A stretch of DNA of 43,954 nucleotides from Nocardia sp. MH4. GTDB taxonomy: Bacteria; Actinomycetota; Actinomycetes; Mycobacteriales; Mycobacteriaceae. Under the pieces are notes generated by a model. It had not been told where the DNA came from and did no database searches. It saw nothing but the letters and a program-made list of their open reading frames with translations. How positions within the stretch are numbered: the stretch's first letter is position 1; each line of letters opens with the position of its first letter. The stretch lies in contig NZ_LPNR01000123.1 of the NCBI RefSeq assembly GCF_019266065.1, forward strand, positions 247 to 44,200, read 5' to 3'. Both the position numbers and the translations under genes were made by a program. This document shows positions 26,845 to 34,804 of the stretch, piece after piece.

Positions 26845-26880
26845 CGAGGCCCCGTCCGTTCGGTCGGGGCCTCGTTCGTT
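26845..26880 (+). terminator. Intrinsic terminator after the truncated tRNA copy
   Basis: CGAGGCCCCG (26845-26854) pairs exactly with CGGGGCCTCG (26865-26874), with a further CCG-TT-CGG pairing inside the loop, followed by TTCGTTTG. Confidence 0.85.
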
Positions 26881-26949
26881 TGAGATCAGGTTGTTCACGC
26901 ACGGTTCCACAGGTTTCGGGGCCTCGCCCCGATGACATAGGAGCGAGGC

Positions 26950-27567
26950 TTGACGAATCCGCCAGAAGGACAGCAACCGCCGTTCGGGCAGCAGCCGCCC
27001 GGGATGCCCTCGGGGCCGCCCGGGTACCCGCACGCCGGGTTCGGGCCGGGACAGACGCCGCCCCCGGGGCCGCCCGGAGCGCCGGACGTATTCCCGCCCC
27101 AGCAGCCGCCGAAGAAGAAGCGGACCGGGTTGTTCATCGCGCTGGGCGTGGTCGCGCTGGTGGTGATCGGCGCGCTGGTCGCCGGGGTGGTGCTGACGCT
27201 CCAGGGGCGCACCCCGTTGTCCTCGGACGAGAAGAAGATCGAGGTCGCGATCCGCGATTTCTACGACACGCTCGACGCGGACGGGTTCATCGCCGCGGCG
27301 GAGCTGGCCTGCGAGGCCGACCGGGCCGAGATCGCCAACCTCTCGCCCGAGCAGCGGCAGCAGTTCGATTCGGCGACGGTCTCGGTGATCATCGACAACG
27401 TCGAGGACATCGTCATCACCGGTGACACCGCCAAGGCGACGGTGGTCGGCAAGCTGACACTCTCGGTCGCGGGCGAGGAGCCCGACACCGAGGACAGCAC
27501 CGAAGAGCATCTGAAGAAGGAAGACGGCACCTGGAAGATCTGCTCGGCGCCGGCCACCAAACACTGA
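26950..27567 (+). CDS. Proline-rich single-pass membrane protein
   Basis: 205 residues from a TTG start with AGGAG 6 nt upstream. The N terminus (1-55) is Pro/Gly/Gln-rich and cytoplasmic. A KKKR stop precedes a membrane helix (about 60-82). An outer domain of about 120 residues follows, resembling the NTF2-like DUF4878/lumazine-binding-like domains often found in mycolata (IRDFYDTLDADGFIAAAELAC, then KEDGTWKIC). The two Cys could form a disulphide outside the membrane. Function unknown. It ends 5 bp before a terminator. Confidence 0.8.
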   Translation: MTNPPEGQQPPFGQQPPGMPSGPPGYPHAGFGPGQTPPPGPPGAPDVFPPQQPPKKKRTGLFIALGVVALVVIGALVAGVVLTLQGRTPLSSDEKKIEVAIRDFYDTLDADGFIAAAELACEADRAEIANLSPEQRQQFDSATVSVIIDNVEDIVITGDTAKATVVGKLTLSVAGEEPDTEDSTEEHLKKEDGTWKICSAPATKH

Positions 27568-27572
27568 TCGAA

Positions 27573-27601
27573 CCCCCGGTGGCGCCGCCCGCCATCGGGG
27601 G
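27573..27601 (+). terminator. Terminator after the proline-rich membrane protein
   Basis: CCCCCGGTGGCG (27573-27584) pairs with CGCCATCGGGGG (27590-27601), a 12-bp stem with one G-T pair and a 5-nt loop, followed by TATTCC. Confidence 0.7.
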
Positions 27602-27733
27602 TATTCCGGCGCGGCGTGGGGCTGCCCGCTCAGCATGCTCGACGACCGGAACCGCACTGCCGCACGGGATTTCTCCGGTTTGCCCTGAAACGCCGGTCGA
27701 TCGCATCCACGCATTTCACGCGGGGTATCTTGC

Positions 27734-27752
27734 TTAGGTAAGCCTCATCATA
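27734..27752 (+). promoter_or_regulatory. IdeR/DtxR-type iron box
   Basis: The 19 bp beginning TTAGGTAAGCCT match the mycobacterial IdeR consensus TWAGGTWAGSCTWACCTWA at 16 of 19 positions; the left half is perfect. It lies 30 bp before the start of the iron-binding protein gene. DtxR-family repressors bind such boxes with Fe2+, so the transporter should be repressed when iron is plentiful. Confidence 0.8.
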
Positions 27753-27781
27753 GGATGGGGACCCTGTGTGGAAGGACGCCG

Positions 27782-28804
27782 ATGACGTCGCGTAGTTGGA
27801 AACCCCTGGCCGGGCTGATGGCGATCGCGGTGGCGGCGCTCGGTGTGAGCGCCTGCTCGTCCTCCTCGGGCGACGCCGACGAGATCACCGTCTACAACGC
27901 CCAGCACGAGTCGCTCACCAAGGAGTGGGCCGCGGCGTTCACCAAGGAGACCGGGATCAAGGTCGTCCTGCGCCAGGGTGGCGACACCGCGCTGGGCAAC
28001 CAGCTGGTCGCCGAGGGTGCCAACTCCCCCGCCGACGCCTTCCTCACCGAGAACTCCCCGGCCATGGCACTGGTCGAGAACGCGGGCCTGTTCGCCGACG
28101 TCGACAAGGCCACCCTCGACCAGGTCCCCGCCCAGTACCGCCCGTCGACCGGCAAGTGGACCGGTGTCGCGGCGCGTGCCACGGTCTTCGTCTACAACAA
28201 GGACAAGCTGCCGACCGCGGGCCTGCCCGCCTCGCTGCTCGACCTGGCGCAGCCGCAGTGGAAGGGCCGCTGGGGCGCGGGCACCTCCGGCGCCGACTTC
28301 CAGGCGATCGTCGCGGGCCTGCTCGCGCTGAAGGGCGAGGACGTGACCCGCTCCTGGCTGCAGGGCATGAAGGCCAACGCGACCTCGCTGCAGAACAACG
28401 TCGCGACCATGAAGGCGGTGAACTCGGGCAATCCCGAGGGCGGCGTGATCTACCACTACTACTGGTACCGCGATCAGGCCAACACCAAGGAAGGCAGCGC
28501 GAACACCGCGCTGCACTACTTCAAGAACCAGGACCCGGGCGCCTTCGTCAGCGTGTCCGGCGGCGGCGTGCTGAAGTCGAGCAAGAAGCAGGAGGCCGCG
28601 CAGAAGTTCCTGGCCTACATCACCGGCAAGCAGGGCCAGGAGATCCTGCGCGACGGCACGTCGATGGAGTACCCCGTGGCGAGCGATGTCGCCGCGAACC
28701 CCGCGCTGCCACCGCTGGCCGACCTGCAGGCGCCGGCGATCGATCCCAGCAAGCTCGATTCGAAGAAGGTCACCCAGCTGATGACCGAGGCGGGACTGCT
28801 GTAA
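27782..28804 (+). CDS. Ferric iron ABC transporter, substrate-binding lipoprotein
   Basis: Extracytoplasmic Fe3+-binding protein of the FbpA/FutA/SfuA type. It has 340 residues from ATG 27782, with AAGGAC upstream. The signal peptide ends in the lipobox VSAC, with Cys25 as the lipidation site. The mature part begins with the family strand ITVYNAQHE and has the GVAARATVFVYNK segment and the Tyr-rich YHYYWYRD, where FbpA-type proteins coordinate iron through Tyr side chains. It is directly followed by permease and ATPase genes and preceded by an iron box. The symbol fbpA is avoided because it denotes antigen 85 in mycobacteria. Confidence 0.93.
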   Translation: MTSRSWKPLAGLMAIAVAALGVSACSSSSGDADEITVYNAQHESLTKEWAAAFTKETGIKVVLRQGGDTALGNQLVAEGANSPADAFLTENSPAMALVENAGLFADVDKATLDQVPAQYRPSTGKWTGVAARATVFVYNKDKLPTAGLPASLLDLAQPQWKGRWGAGTSGADFQAIVAGLLALKGEDVTRSWLQGMKANATSLQNNVATMKAVNSGNPEGGVIYHYYWYRDQANTKEGSANTALHYFKNQDPGAFVSVSGGGVLKSSKKQEAAQKFLAYITGKQGQEILRDGTSMEYPVASDVAANPALPPLADLQAPAIDPSKLDSKKVTQLMTEAGLL

Positions 28805-30361
28805 GTGGCCCTGCGGACCGCATCGACGACAGCACCCCGGGTCGGCAGGCCCGGGGTGTTCGTCACGCTCGTCGCGCTGACATTGACGGCGGCGACCTTC
28901 ATTCCCCTGGGCTACATCGTCTCGGTGCTGTTCGACACCGGCCTGCGTGAAGCCGCCGCGCTGGTGTTCCGGCCACGGGTCGGCGAGCTGCTCACCAATA
29001 CCGTCGCGCTCGTGCTGTGGACGGTTCCGGTGTGTGTGGTGCTCGGGGTCGGGCTGGCCTGGCTGGTCGAGCGCACCGACGTGCCGGGCCGGGCGTGGTG
29101 GGGTCCGGTGCTGGTCGCGCCGCTGGCGGTGCCCGCGTTCGTCAACAGCTACGGCTGGGTGAGCGCGTTCCCGTCGATGTACGGGCTGTCGGCGGCGGTC
29201 ATCGTGGCCACGATGTCGTACTTCCCGCTGGTATATCTGCCGGTGGCCGCCACGCTGCGCCGCCTCGATCCGGCCGTCGAGGAGTCGGCGCGCGCCCTCG
29301 GCTCGGGGCCGGTGGAAGTGTTCTGGCGCATCGTGGTGCCGCAGTTGCGGCTGGCGATCCTGGGCGGCGCGCTGCTGATCGGTCTGCACCTGCTCGCCGA
29401 GTACGGCGCGTTTGTGATGCTGCGCTACGACACGTTCACCACCGCGATCTTCGAGCAGTACCAGAGCAGTTTCGCCGGACCCGCGGGCAGCATGCTGGCC
29501 GGTGTGCTCGTCCTGTGCTGTCTGACGCTGCTCGGCGGCGAGGCGCTGCTGCGCGGGAACGCGCGCTACGCCAGGCTGGGCGCGGGCGCGCAGCGCGCGG
29601 CGCGGCCGATCGCCCTGGGCTGGTGGCGGATTCCGCTGTTCGGCGTGCTGGTCGCGGTGGTCGGCGGGGCGCTCGGCGTGCCGCTGTGGACGATCGGGCG
29701 CTGGTTGTGGCTGGGCGGCGCGGCGGTCTGGGACACCGCGGTGATCGGGCAGGCGCTGGGCCAGACGATCGGTCTGGCGGCGGCGGCCGCGCTGATCACC
29801 ACCCTGTGCGCGTTCCCCGTCGCGTGGATCGCGGTGCGCTCGACCAGCAGGTTCGCCCGGGTGATCGAGGGCGCGAACTACATCACCAGCTCGCTGCCCG
29901 GCATCGTGATCGCGCTCGCGCTGGTGACGGTCACCATCCGCTGGACCCCGCCGCTCTATCAGACGGTGACGCTGGTCGTGATCGCCTACGCGCTGATGTT
30001 CCTGCCCCGCGCGCTGGTGAGCGTGCGGGCCGGGCTGGCGCAGGTGCCGGTCGGACTGGAGGAGGTGTCGCGCTCGCTGGGCGAATCGGCCTCGGCCACG
30101 TTCTTCCGGGTGACCCTGCGGATGACCGCGCCCGCCGCCGCCTCGGCCGCGGCGCTGGTGTTCGTCGCCGTGTCCACCGAGCTCACCGCGACACTGTTGC
30201 TGGCGCCCAATGGAACTCGCACGCTGGCCATGCAGTTCTGGGGCCTGTCGGGCGAACTCGACTACGCCGGCGCCGCACCGTACGCACTGATCATGATCGT
30301 CGCCGCGATCCCGGTGACCTATGTGCTGTTCACCCAGTCCAGAAAGGCGGCCGGGGTATGA
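28805..30361 (+). CDS. Ferric iron ABC transporter permease (two fused halves)
   Basis: 518 residues with about twelve membrane helices, made of two BinPD-transport (FbpB/SfuB type) domains in tandem. Each half has an EAA-like loop for the ATPase: EESARALGSGPVEVFWRIVV in the first and EEVSRSLGESASATFFRVTL in the second. The GTG start follows the TAA of the binding protein with no gap. The stop overlaps the ATPase ATG (ATGA). Confidence 0.93.
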   Translation: MALRTASTTAPRVGRPGVFVTLVALTLTAATFIPLGYIVSVLFDTGLREAAALVFRPRVGELLTNTVALVLWTVPVCVVLGVGLAWLVERTDVPGRAWWGPVLVAPLAVPAFVNSYGWVSAFPSMYGLSAAVIVATMSYFPLVYLPVAATLRRLDPAVEESARALGSGPVEVFWRIVVPQLRLAILGGALLIGLHLLAEYGAFVMLRYDTFTTAIFEQYQSSFAGPAGSMLAGVLVLCCLTLLGGEALLRGNARYARLGAGAQRAARPIALGWWRIPLFGVLVAVVGGALGVPLWTIGRWLWLGGAAVWDTAVIGQALGQTIGLAAAAALITTLCAFPVAWIAVRSTSRFARVIEGANYITSSLPGIVIALALVTVTIRWTPPLYQTVTLVVIAYALMFLPRALVSVRAGLAQVPVGLEEVSRSLGESASATFFRVTLRMTAPAAASAAALVFVAVSTELTATLLLAPNGTRTLAMQFWGLSGELDYAGAAPYALIMIVAAIPVTYVLFTQSRKAAGV

Positions 30362-31416
30362 GTCGGCTTCTCGTGCGCGCGGTGTCGAAGACCTTCGGCT
30401 CGACGCGGGTCCTCGACCACATCGATCTCGACGTCCCCGACGGCACCGCCGCGGCCGTCGTCGGCGCGTCGGGCTGCGGCAAGACGACGCTGCTCCGGGT
30501 GATCGCCGGCTTCGAGGCGCCCGAGACGGGCACCGTGCAGCTGGGCGCGGAAACCGTTGTGCGCCACGATGTCTGCCTGCCACCACAGCGCAGGCGGATC
30601 GGCTACGTCGCGCAGGACGGTGCGTTGTTCCCGCACCTGAGCGTCGCCGACAACATCGCCTACGGCCTGCACACCGGCTGGCGCGGGCTGGGCGATCGGC
30701 TGCGCCGTCACCGCGACCGCGACCGCGTCGTCGAACTGCTGGCGATGGTGTCGCTGGATCCCGGTTACGCCGATCGCACGCCGCACCAGCTCTCCGGCGG
30801 CCAGCAGCAGCGGGTGGCGCTGGCCCGGGCACTGGCCCGCAAGCCCGACCTGATGCTGCTCGACGAGCCTTTCAGCGCCCTCGACACCGGCCTGCGCGCC
30901 ACCACCCGCCAGGCGGTCGCCGACACCCTGCGCGCCGCGGGCATGACCAGCATCCTGGTCACCCACGATCAGGAGGAGGCGCTGAGCTTCGCCGAACAGG
31001 TGGCCGTCATGCGCGACGGCCGCTTCACCCAGGTGGGCCCGCCCGAGCAGGTCTATCACCATCCGGCCGACCTGTTCACCGCCCGCTTCCTCGGCGACTG
31101 CATTCTGCTCGACGCACTCTGCGAGGCCGACGTCGCCAAGTCCGCGCTCGGCGCGGTCCCGGTCCAGCGCGACGCCCCCACCGGCGAGACCACCCTGATG
31201 CTGCGGCCCGAACAACTCACCGCCGAGGTCGTCACCGCCGAGCACAGCGGGACGGTGACCGAGGTCGACTTCCGCGGTCCCGATGTCATCCTGACCATCG
31301 AGCTGGCCGAGGGCGCCGGGACCGTCACGGTCCGCCGCACCGGCATCGCGGCACCCGCGCGCGGCGATCGCGTGCGCCTGACCGTGCAGGGTTCCGGGAC
31401 GGCCTACGAGAAATAG
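30358..31416 (+). CDS. Ferric iron ABC transporter ATPase
   Basis: 352 residues. Walker A GASGCGKT (36-43), signature LSGGQQQRVALARAL, Walker B LMLLDEPFSALD, the switch His in VTHDQEEALS, and a C-terminal regulatory TOBE-like domain (about 235-352, MLRPEQLTAEV). It belongs to the FbpC/PotA group and completes the iron-regulated operon. The start ATG overlaps the permease stop. An intrinsic terminator begins within its last codons. Confidence 0.94.
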   Translation: MSRLLVRAVSKTFGSTRVLDHIDLDVPDGTAAAVVGASGCGKTTLLRVIAGFEAPETGTVQLGAETVVRHDVCLPPQRRRIGYVAQDGALFPHLSVADNIAYGLHTGWRGLGDRLRRHRDRDRVVELLAMVSLDPGYADRTPHQLSGGQQQRVALARALARKPDLMLLDEPFSALDTGLRATTRQAVADTLRAAGMTSILVTHDQEEALSFAEQVAVMRDGRFTQVGPPEQVYHHPADLFTARFLGDCILLDALCEADVAKSALGAVPVQRDAPTGETTLMLRPEQLTAEVVTAEHSGTVTEVDFRGPDVILTIELAEGAGTVTVRRTGIAAPARGDRVRLTVQGSGTAYEK

Positions 31417-31448
31417 GCGCTCCACCCGTGCGGGTGAAACGCCTATTC
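31412..31448 (+). terminator. Terminator overlapping the ATPase stop codon
   Basis: AATAGGCG (31412-31419), containing the TAG stop, pairs with CGCCTATT (31441-31448). An inner CACCCG/CGGGTG stem extends it. It serves the iron transport operon on the plus strand, and as a symmetrical structure it may also act on the convergent tRNA-Cys transcript. Confidence 0.75.
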
Positions 31449-31456
31449 CGACCAGA

Positions 31457-31528
31457 GCGAGCGGCGGGAATCGAACCCGCGTGAACGGCTTTGCAGACCG
31501 TTGCCTCAACCACTCAGCCACGCCCGCC
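31457..31528 (-). tRNA. tRNA-Cys (anticodon GCA)
   Basis: On the minus strand the acceptor is GCGGGCG paired with CGCTCGC (one G-T pair). The D arm contains GAGTGGTTGAGGC. The anticodon loop CTGCAAA, flanked by CGG/CCG, gives GCA. The T arm is GCGGG-TTCGATT-CCCGC. The discriminator is T, the identity base of tRNA-Cys. CCA is not encoded. Confidence 0.95.
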
Positions 31529-31632
31529 TCGTCCTAGAGAGTGCCCGGTTCGGCCCACGTTGCCCAGGGTTGCGCTCGGCATGAGCGAAATGCCGGTTCG
31601 CCGACTGGGCGGCAGCGACCTGGCCCTATGCG

Positions 31633-32232
31633 ATGATCAATGCCATGTCTCGGCCACGACCGCTTCCGCATGACCCGATCGCCGAAGCGCACCGGCAATG
31701 GACCGGGCACGGCTGGGGCGCGGTGGCCGACGGAATGGCCGCGGTGACGTCGCTGGTGCGGGCCCAGCAGATCGTGATGGCCAGGGTCGACGAGGCGCTC
31801 AAACCGTCGGGGCTGACGTTCTCCCGCTACGAGCTGCTGCAATTGCTCAGCTTCAGCAAGACGGGCGCGCTGCCGATGGCCAAGGCCAGCGCGCGCCTGC
31901 AGGTGCATCCGACCAGCGTGACCAATACCGTGGACCGGCTCGAGGCGGCAGGCCTGGTGGTCCGGGTGCCGCATCCGAGCGACCGGCGCGCGACGCTGAT
32001 CGAAATCACCGATGCGGGAAGGACATCGGTCGCCGAGGCGACCGCGGCACTGAACGCGCAGGTGTTCGCCGAGCCCGGCCTGCCGCCGGACCGGATCCGC
32101 GCCCTGCTGACCCTGCTCGCCGAATTCCGGCACGAGGCGGGCGACTACGAGGCTCCCGACACCGAAAACCTCGCATTCCACGCGACCTGGCAACCGACGG
32201 GCGAATCACCGCGCGACTCGCTTGGCAGCTAG
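31633..32232 (+). CDS. MarR-family transcriptional regulator
   Basis: 199 residues (or 195 from ATG 31645). The winged helix-turn-helix spans about 60-140: SRYELLQLLSFSKTGALPMAKASARLQVHPTS is the recognition region (read in pieces), followed by the MarR wing VPHPSDRRATLIEITDAG with the conserved DxRxxxxxxT pattern. The N- and C-terminal helices would form the dimer interface. The ligand and targets are not evident. It stands alone, divergent from tRNA-Cys, with no obvious co-regulated neighbour. Confidence 0.92.
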   Translation: MINAMSRPRPLPHDPIAEAHRQWTGHGWGAVADGMAAVTSLVRAQQIVMARVDEALKPSGLTFSRYELLQLLSFSKTGALPMAKASARLQVHPTSVTNTVDRLEAAGLVVRVPHPSDRRATLIEITDAGRTSVAEATAALNAQVFAEPGLPPDRIRALLTLLAEFRHEAGDYEAPDTENLAFHATWQPTGESPRDSLGS

Positions 32233-32257
32233 CCGAAATTGGTCCACGATGTAGCGC

Positions 32258-33319
32258 ATGGTGCTGGTCCTGGGGGTATCGGCGGGTGCGGGTGGTGCCC
32301 GCGCCGTGCTGACCCACTCCGATCAGCCGCACCTGCCACCGGTGGACCGGCTCCGGCTACCGCGCAGGGCGGGCGGCTCGGTCGACGAAGCGGTGTTGTC
32401 GGTGATCCGCCGGATGCGGGTCGCGGCACTGGCGCGCGGTGAGTGTGTCACCGCCACGGCGGTCACCTGCCGCAGTGAGTCGCACGCCGACGCGATCCGG
32501 GCGGCGGTCGGTAAGTCCGAGGTCGGCATCGTCGACGAGCCGCTGGCGCAGCTGCGCTATCTGCGCTTCACCGGCATGCTGCCCGACTCCGACTCGGTGA
32601 TCCTCTACGACCTGGGCTGCTCGGGCCTGACTGTCACCCATGCCGATTGCCGCACCGACACGATCCTGGCGAGCAGGCGCAGCACGGTACTCAGCGGCGA
32701 CGGCTACGACGCGCTGCTGCGCTGGCAGCTCGCGCGCGGCGGTGTGCTGGCCGACGCGCGCACCACCAGGGAGCATCGCGAGTCGCTGAGCCGGGCCAGG
32801 GTGGTGACGGCGACCGACGCCGATACCGGCGGCCGCGCCGTGGTGACCCGCAGCGATCTGGCCGAGCTGTGCGAGGCGGGTCTGCATCATTCGGCCTCGT
32901 TCGTGCGTCAGGTGGTCGAGGAGACGGGGATGCGGCCGGGTGCGCTGGTGCTGCTCGGCGGCTGTACCCGCAATCCGTCGCTGCGCGCCGATCTGGCCCA
33001 CCGCATCGGGCTGCCGATCGTCTACGACCCCGAGCCGGATTACGTCTCGGCGCGCGGCGCGGTCCTGCTGGCCGCGCAGCGCCCCGCTCGCCTGCGGATG
33101 CCGCGGCTGCGGCCGGGCAGCGCGGTGGTCACCCGCGAGGCCCGGCCGCGACCCGGCCGGCGAAAACTCCTCGCCGCGATGGCGGTGACGGCCACGCTCG
33201 GCGGCACGGTCGCCGGACTGCTCGGCACCGACGACTCGTCGGCGCGGTCCCCCGAACCGGGAACCGCGCCGACCACTGCCCAGCTCACCGATGGTTCGCT
33301 GCGGCTGAGACAGAACTAG
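32258..33319 (+). CDS. Degenerate Hsp70-like membrane protein
   Basis: 353 residues with the Hsp70/actin-type ATPase layout but weak motifs. The N-terminal phosphate loop is VLGVSAGAGGARAVL in place of GIDLGTTNS. Phosphate 2 is LYDLGCSGLTV. The adenosine motif is LVLLGGCTRNPSLRADLAHRIG. No substrate-binding C-terminal domain is present; instead the chain ends in a single membrane helix (about residues 308-325) and a short Ser/Pro/Thr tail. Proteins of this type occur in mycolata near the cell envelope, but I know of no proven function. Its stop shares CTAG with the convergent enoyl-CoA hydratase stop. Confidence 0.75.
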   Translation: MVLVLGVSAGAGGARAVLTHSDQPHLPPVDRLRLPRRAGGSVDEAVLSVIRRMRVAALARGECVTATAVTCRSESHADAIRAAVGKSEVGIVDEPLAQLRYLRFTGMLPDSDSVILYDLGCSGLTVTHADCRTDTILASRRSTVLSGDGYDALLRWQLARGGVLADARTTREHRESLSRARVVTATDADTGGRAVVTRSDLAELCEAGLHHSASFVRQVVEETGMRPGALVLLGGCTRNPSLRADLAHRIGLPIVYDPEPDYVSARGAVLLAAQRPARLRMPRLRPGSAVVTREARPRPGRRKLLAAMAVTATLGGTVAGLLGTDDSSARSPEPGTAPTTAQLTDGSLRLRQN

Positions 33320-34110
33320 CTGTTGGTGAAGTTCGGTGTGCGCTTCTCGACGAAGGCGGCCATGCCTTCCTTCTGATCGTCGGTGGCGAACAGCGAGTGG
33401 AACACCCGGCGCTCGAACAACACGCCCTCGGTGAGGGTGGTCTCGAAGGCCCGGTTGACCGCTTCCTTGGCGATCATCGCGACCGGCAGCGACATCGAGG
33501 CGATGGTCTGGGCGGTCTCGAGCGCGGCGTCGAGCAGCTGGTCGGCGGGCACGATCCGCGACACCAGCCCGGCTCGCTCGGCTTCCTCGACACCCAGGGT
33601 GCGGCCGGTCAGGATCAGATCCATGGCCTTGGCCTTGCCGACCGCCCGGGTCAGCCGCTGCGAGCCGCCGATGCCGGGGATCACGCCGAGCTTGATCTCG
33701 GGCTGACCGAACTTGGCGGTGTCGGCGGCGATCAGGATGTCGCACAGCATCGCCAGCTCACAGCCGCCGCCGAGGGCGAAGCCCGCGACCGCGGCGATGG
33801 TCGGCTTGCGGAAGTTGGCCAGCCGGTCCCAGCCCGCGAAGGCGTTGGACGCGAACATGTCCATGTAGGACTTGTCCGCCATCTCCTTGATGTCGGCCCC
33901 GGCCGCGAAGGCCTTCTCCGATCCGGTGATCACGACGGCACCGATCGAGTCGTCGGCGTCGAGCTCGTCGAGCGCGGCGATGACGTCCGCGAGGACCTGC
34001 GCGTTGAGCGCGTTGAGTGCCTTGGGCCGGTTCAGCGTGATCCAGCCGACCCCGCCTTTGCCCTCGCCGCCGCCCTTGCGCTCCAGCAGAATCGTCTCGA
34101 AATCGGTCAC
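33316..34110 (-). CDS. echA8: Enoyl-CoA hydratase
   Basis: Crotonase-fold enzyme hydrating trans-2-enoyl-CoA in beta-oxidation. The 264-residue length is typical. The oxyanion-hole segment FALGGGCELAMLCD and the second region GQPEIKLGVIPGIGGSQRL supply both catalytic Glu residues, which supports true hydratase activity. It closely resembles mycobacterial EchA8, though the exact paralogue is not certain. GTG start at 34110 with AGAGGG upstream. A Gly/Lys-rich insert near residue 12-18 (RKGGGEGKGG) is unusual for the family. Confidence 0.92.
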   Translation of the reverse strand: MTDFETILLERKGGGEGKGGVGWITLNRPKALNALNAQVLADVIAALDELDADDSIGAVVITGSEKAFAAGADIKEMADKSYMDMFASNAFAGWDRLANFRKPTIAAVAGFALGGGCELAMLCDILIAADTAKFGQPEIKLGVIPGIGGSQRLTRAVGKAKAMDLILTGRTLGVEEAERAGLVSRIVPADQLLDAALETAQTIASMSLPVAMIAKEAVNRAFETTLTEGVLFERRVFHSLFATDDQKEGMAAFVEKRTPNFTNS

Positions 34111-34251
34111 CAGGCACCCTCTTGTTCTTCAGTGGTCACGGATGGTGCAGACGATACCGAGCCCGGCCGCCCACCGGCCACGCGGGCAAACCCGCAAGTA
34201 GGCGTGGCGCAGTGCCCGATATTCCGGATCCGCTGCGGCACAATCGGGGGC

Positions 34252-34803
34252 ATGGGCACCGACCATTTCGCGCGGATCAGCCGCCTGCGCGCGCTGATCG
34301 AGCACGAGAACACCGGCGCGGACGAGCGGGCCACAGCCCAGCGCATGCTCGACCGGATTCTGCGGAAGACGCACGGCGACACCGTGTCCGCCGCGGCGCC
34401 GGATCGGGTGTACGGCGCCAGGCATCACCGGCCGGGCAGGCACGCGAGCACCGCGTCGATCGTCGAGTCGGTCCGCGACGACATCGCCTTCGCCCGCACG
34501 TTCGCCGTCATCGGCGGTCCGGGCGAGCTCACGGTGCACAGCCCACGCGCGGCCGCGCCCGCCGAGCTCACGGTGGCGGTGAGCACGCTGTTCGCCGATC
34601 AGATCGTCGTCACCATCACCGACATCCCGCCCGCGTGGGGCTGGGAGTCCGACGAGTTCGACCGCACCACCGCGACCGCTGACCTGCGCCGCCTGGCCGA
34701 CGAACTCGCCGAGATCATCGACAGCTACAACCACAACGGTTCCGACGTGGGCCCGCGGTTCTTCCGCACGATCCGCGCACAGGAGACCACGCTGATCCGC
34801 TGA
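34252..34803 (+). CDS. Hypothetical protein, DUF2786-like N terminus
   Basis: 183 residues from ATG 34252. The N-terminal 35 residues (ISRLRALIEHENTGADERATAQRMLDRIL) resemble the short helical DUF2786 domain; the remainder (about 60-183) is a mixed alpha/beta region I do not recognise. No signal or membrane helix. It is convergent with the following gene with one base between stop codons. The product of the much longer open frame in the same phase upstream is out-of-frame noise over the Hsp70-like gene. Confidence 0.65.
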   Translation: MGTDHFARISRLRALIEHENTGADERATAQRMLDRILRKTHGDTVSAAAPDRVYGARHHRPGRHASTASIVESVRDDIAFARTFAVIGGPGELTVHSPRAAAPAELTVAVSTLFADQIVVTITDIPPAWGWESDEFDRTTATADLRRLADELAEIIDSYNHNGSDVGPRFFRTIRAQETTLIR

Positions 34804-34804
34804 C

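Noticed and set aside
26618..26938. Open frame on the minus strand with the CPRQDSNLRPSAPEA-like stretch
   Set aside because: This peptide is the well-known artefact of translating a tRNA 3' end; the frame runs through the truncated tRNA-Arg copy.
27734..30832. Open frame of 1032 codons on the minus strand
   Set aside because: Antisense to the whole iron transporter operon; low-complexity Arg/His/Gln composition, no domain.
33040..34250. Long plus-strand phase running from the Hsp70-like gene through the enoyl-CoA hydratase into the 34252 gene
   Set aside because: It is antisense to the hydratase, which has both catalytic residues; only the part after ATG 34252 looks like protein.
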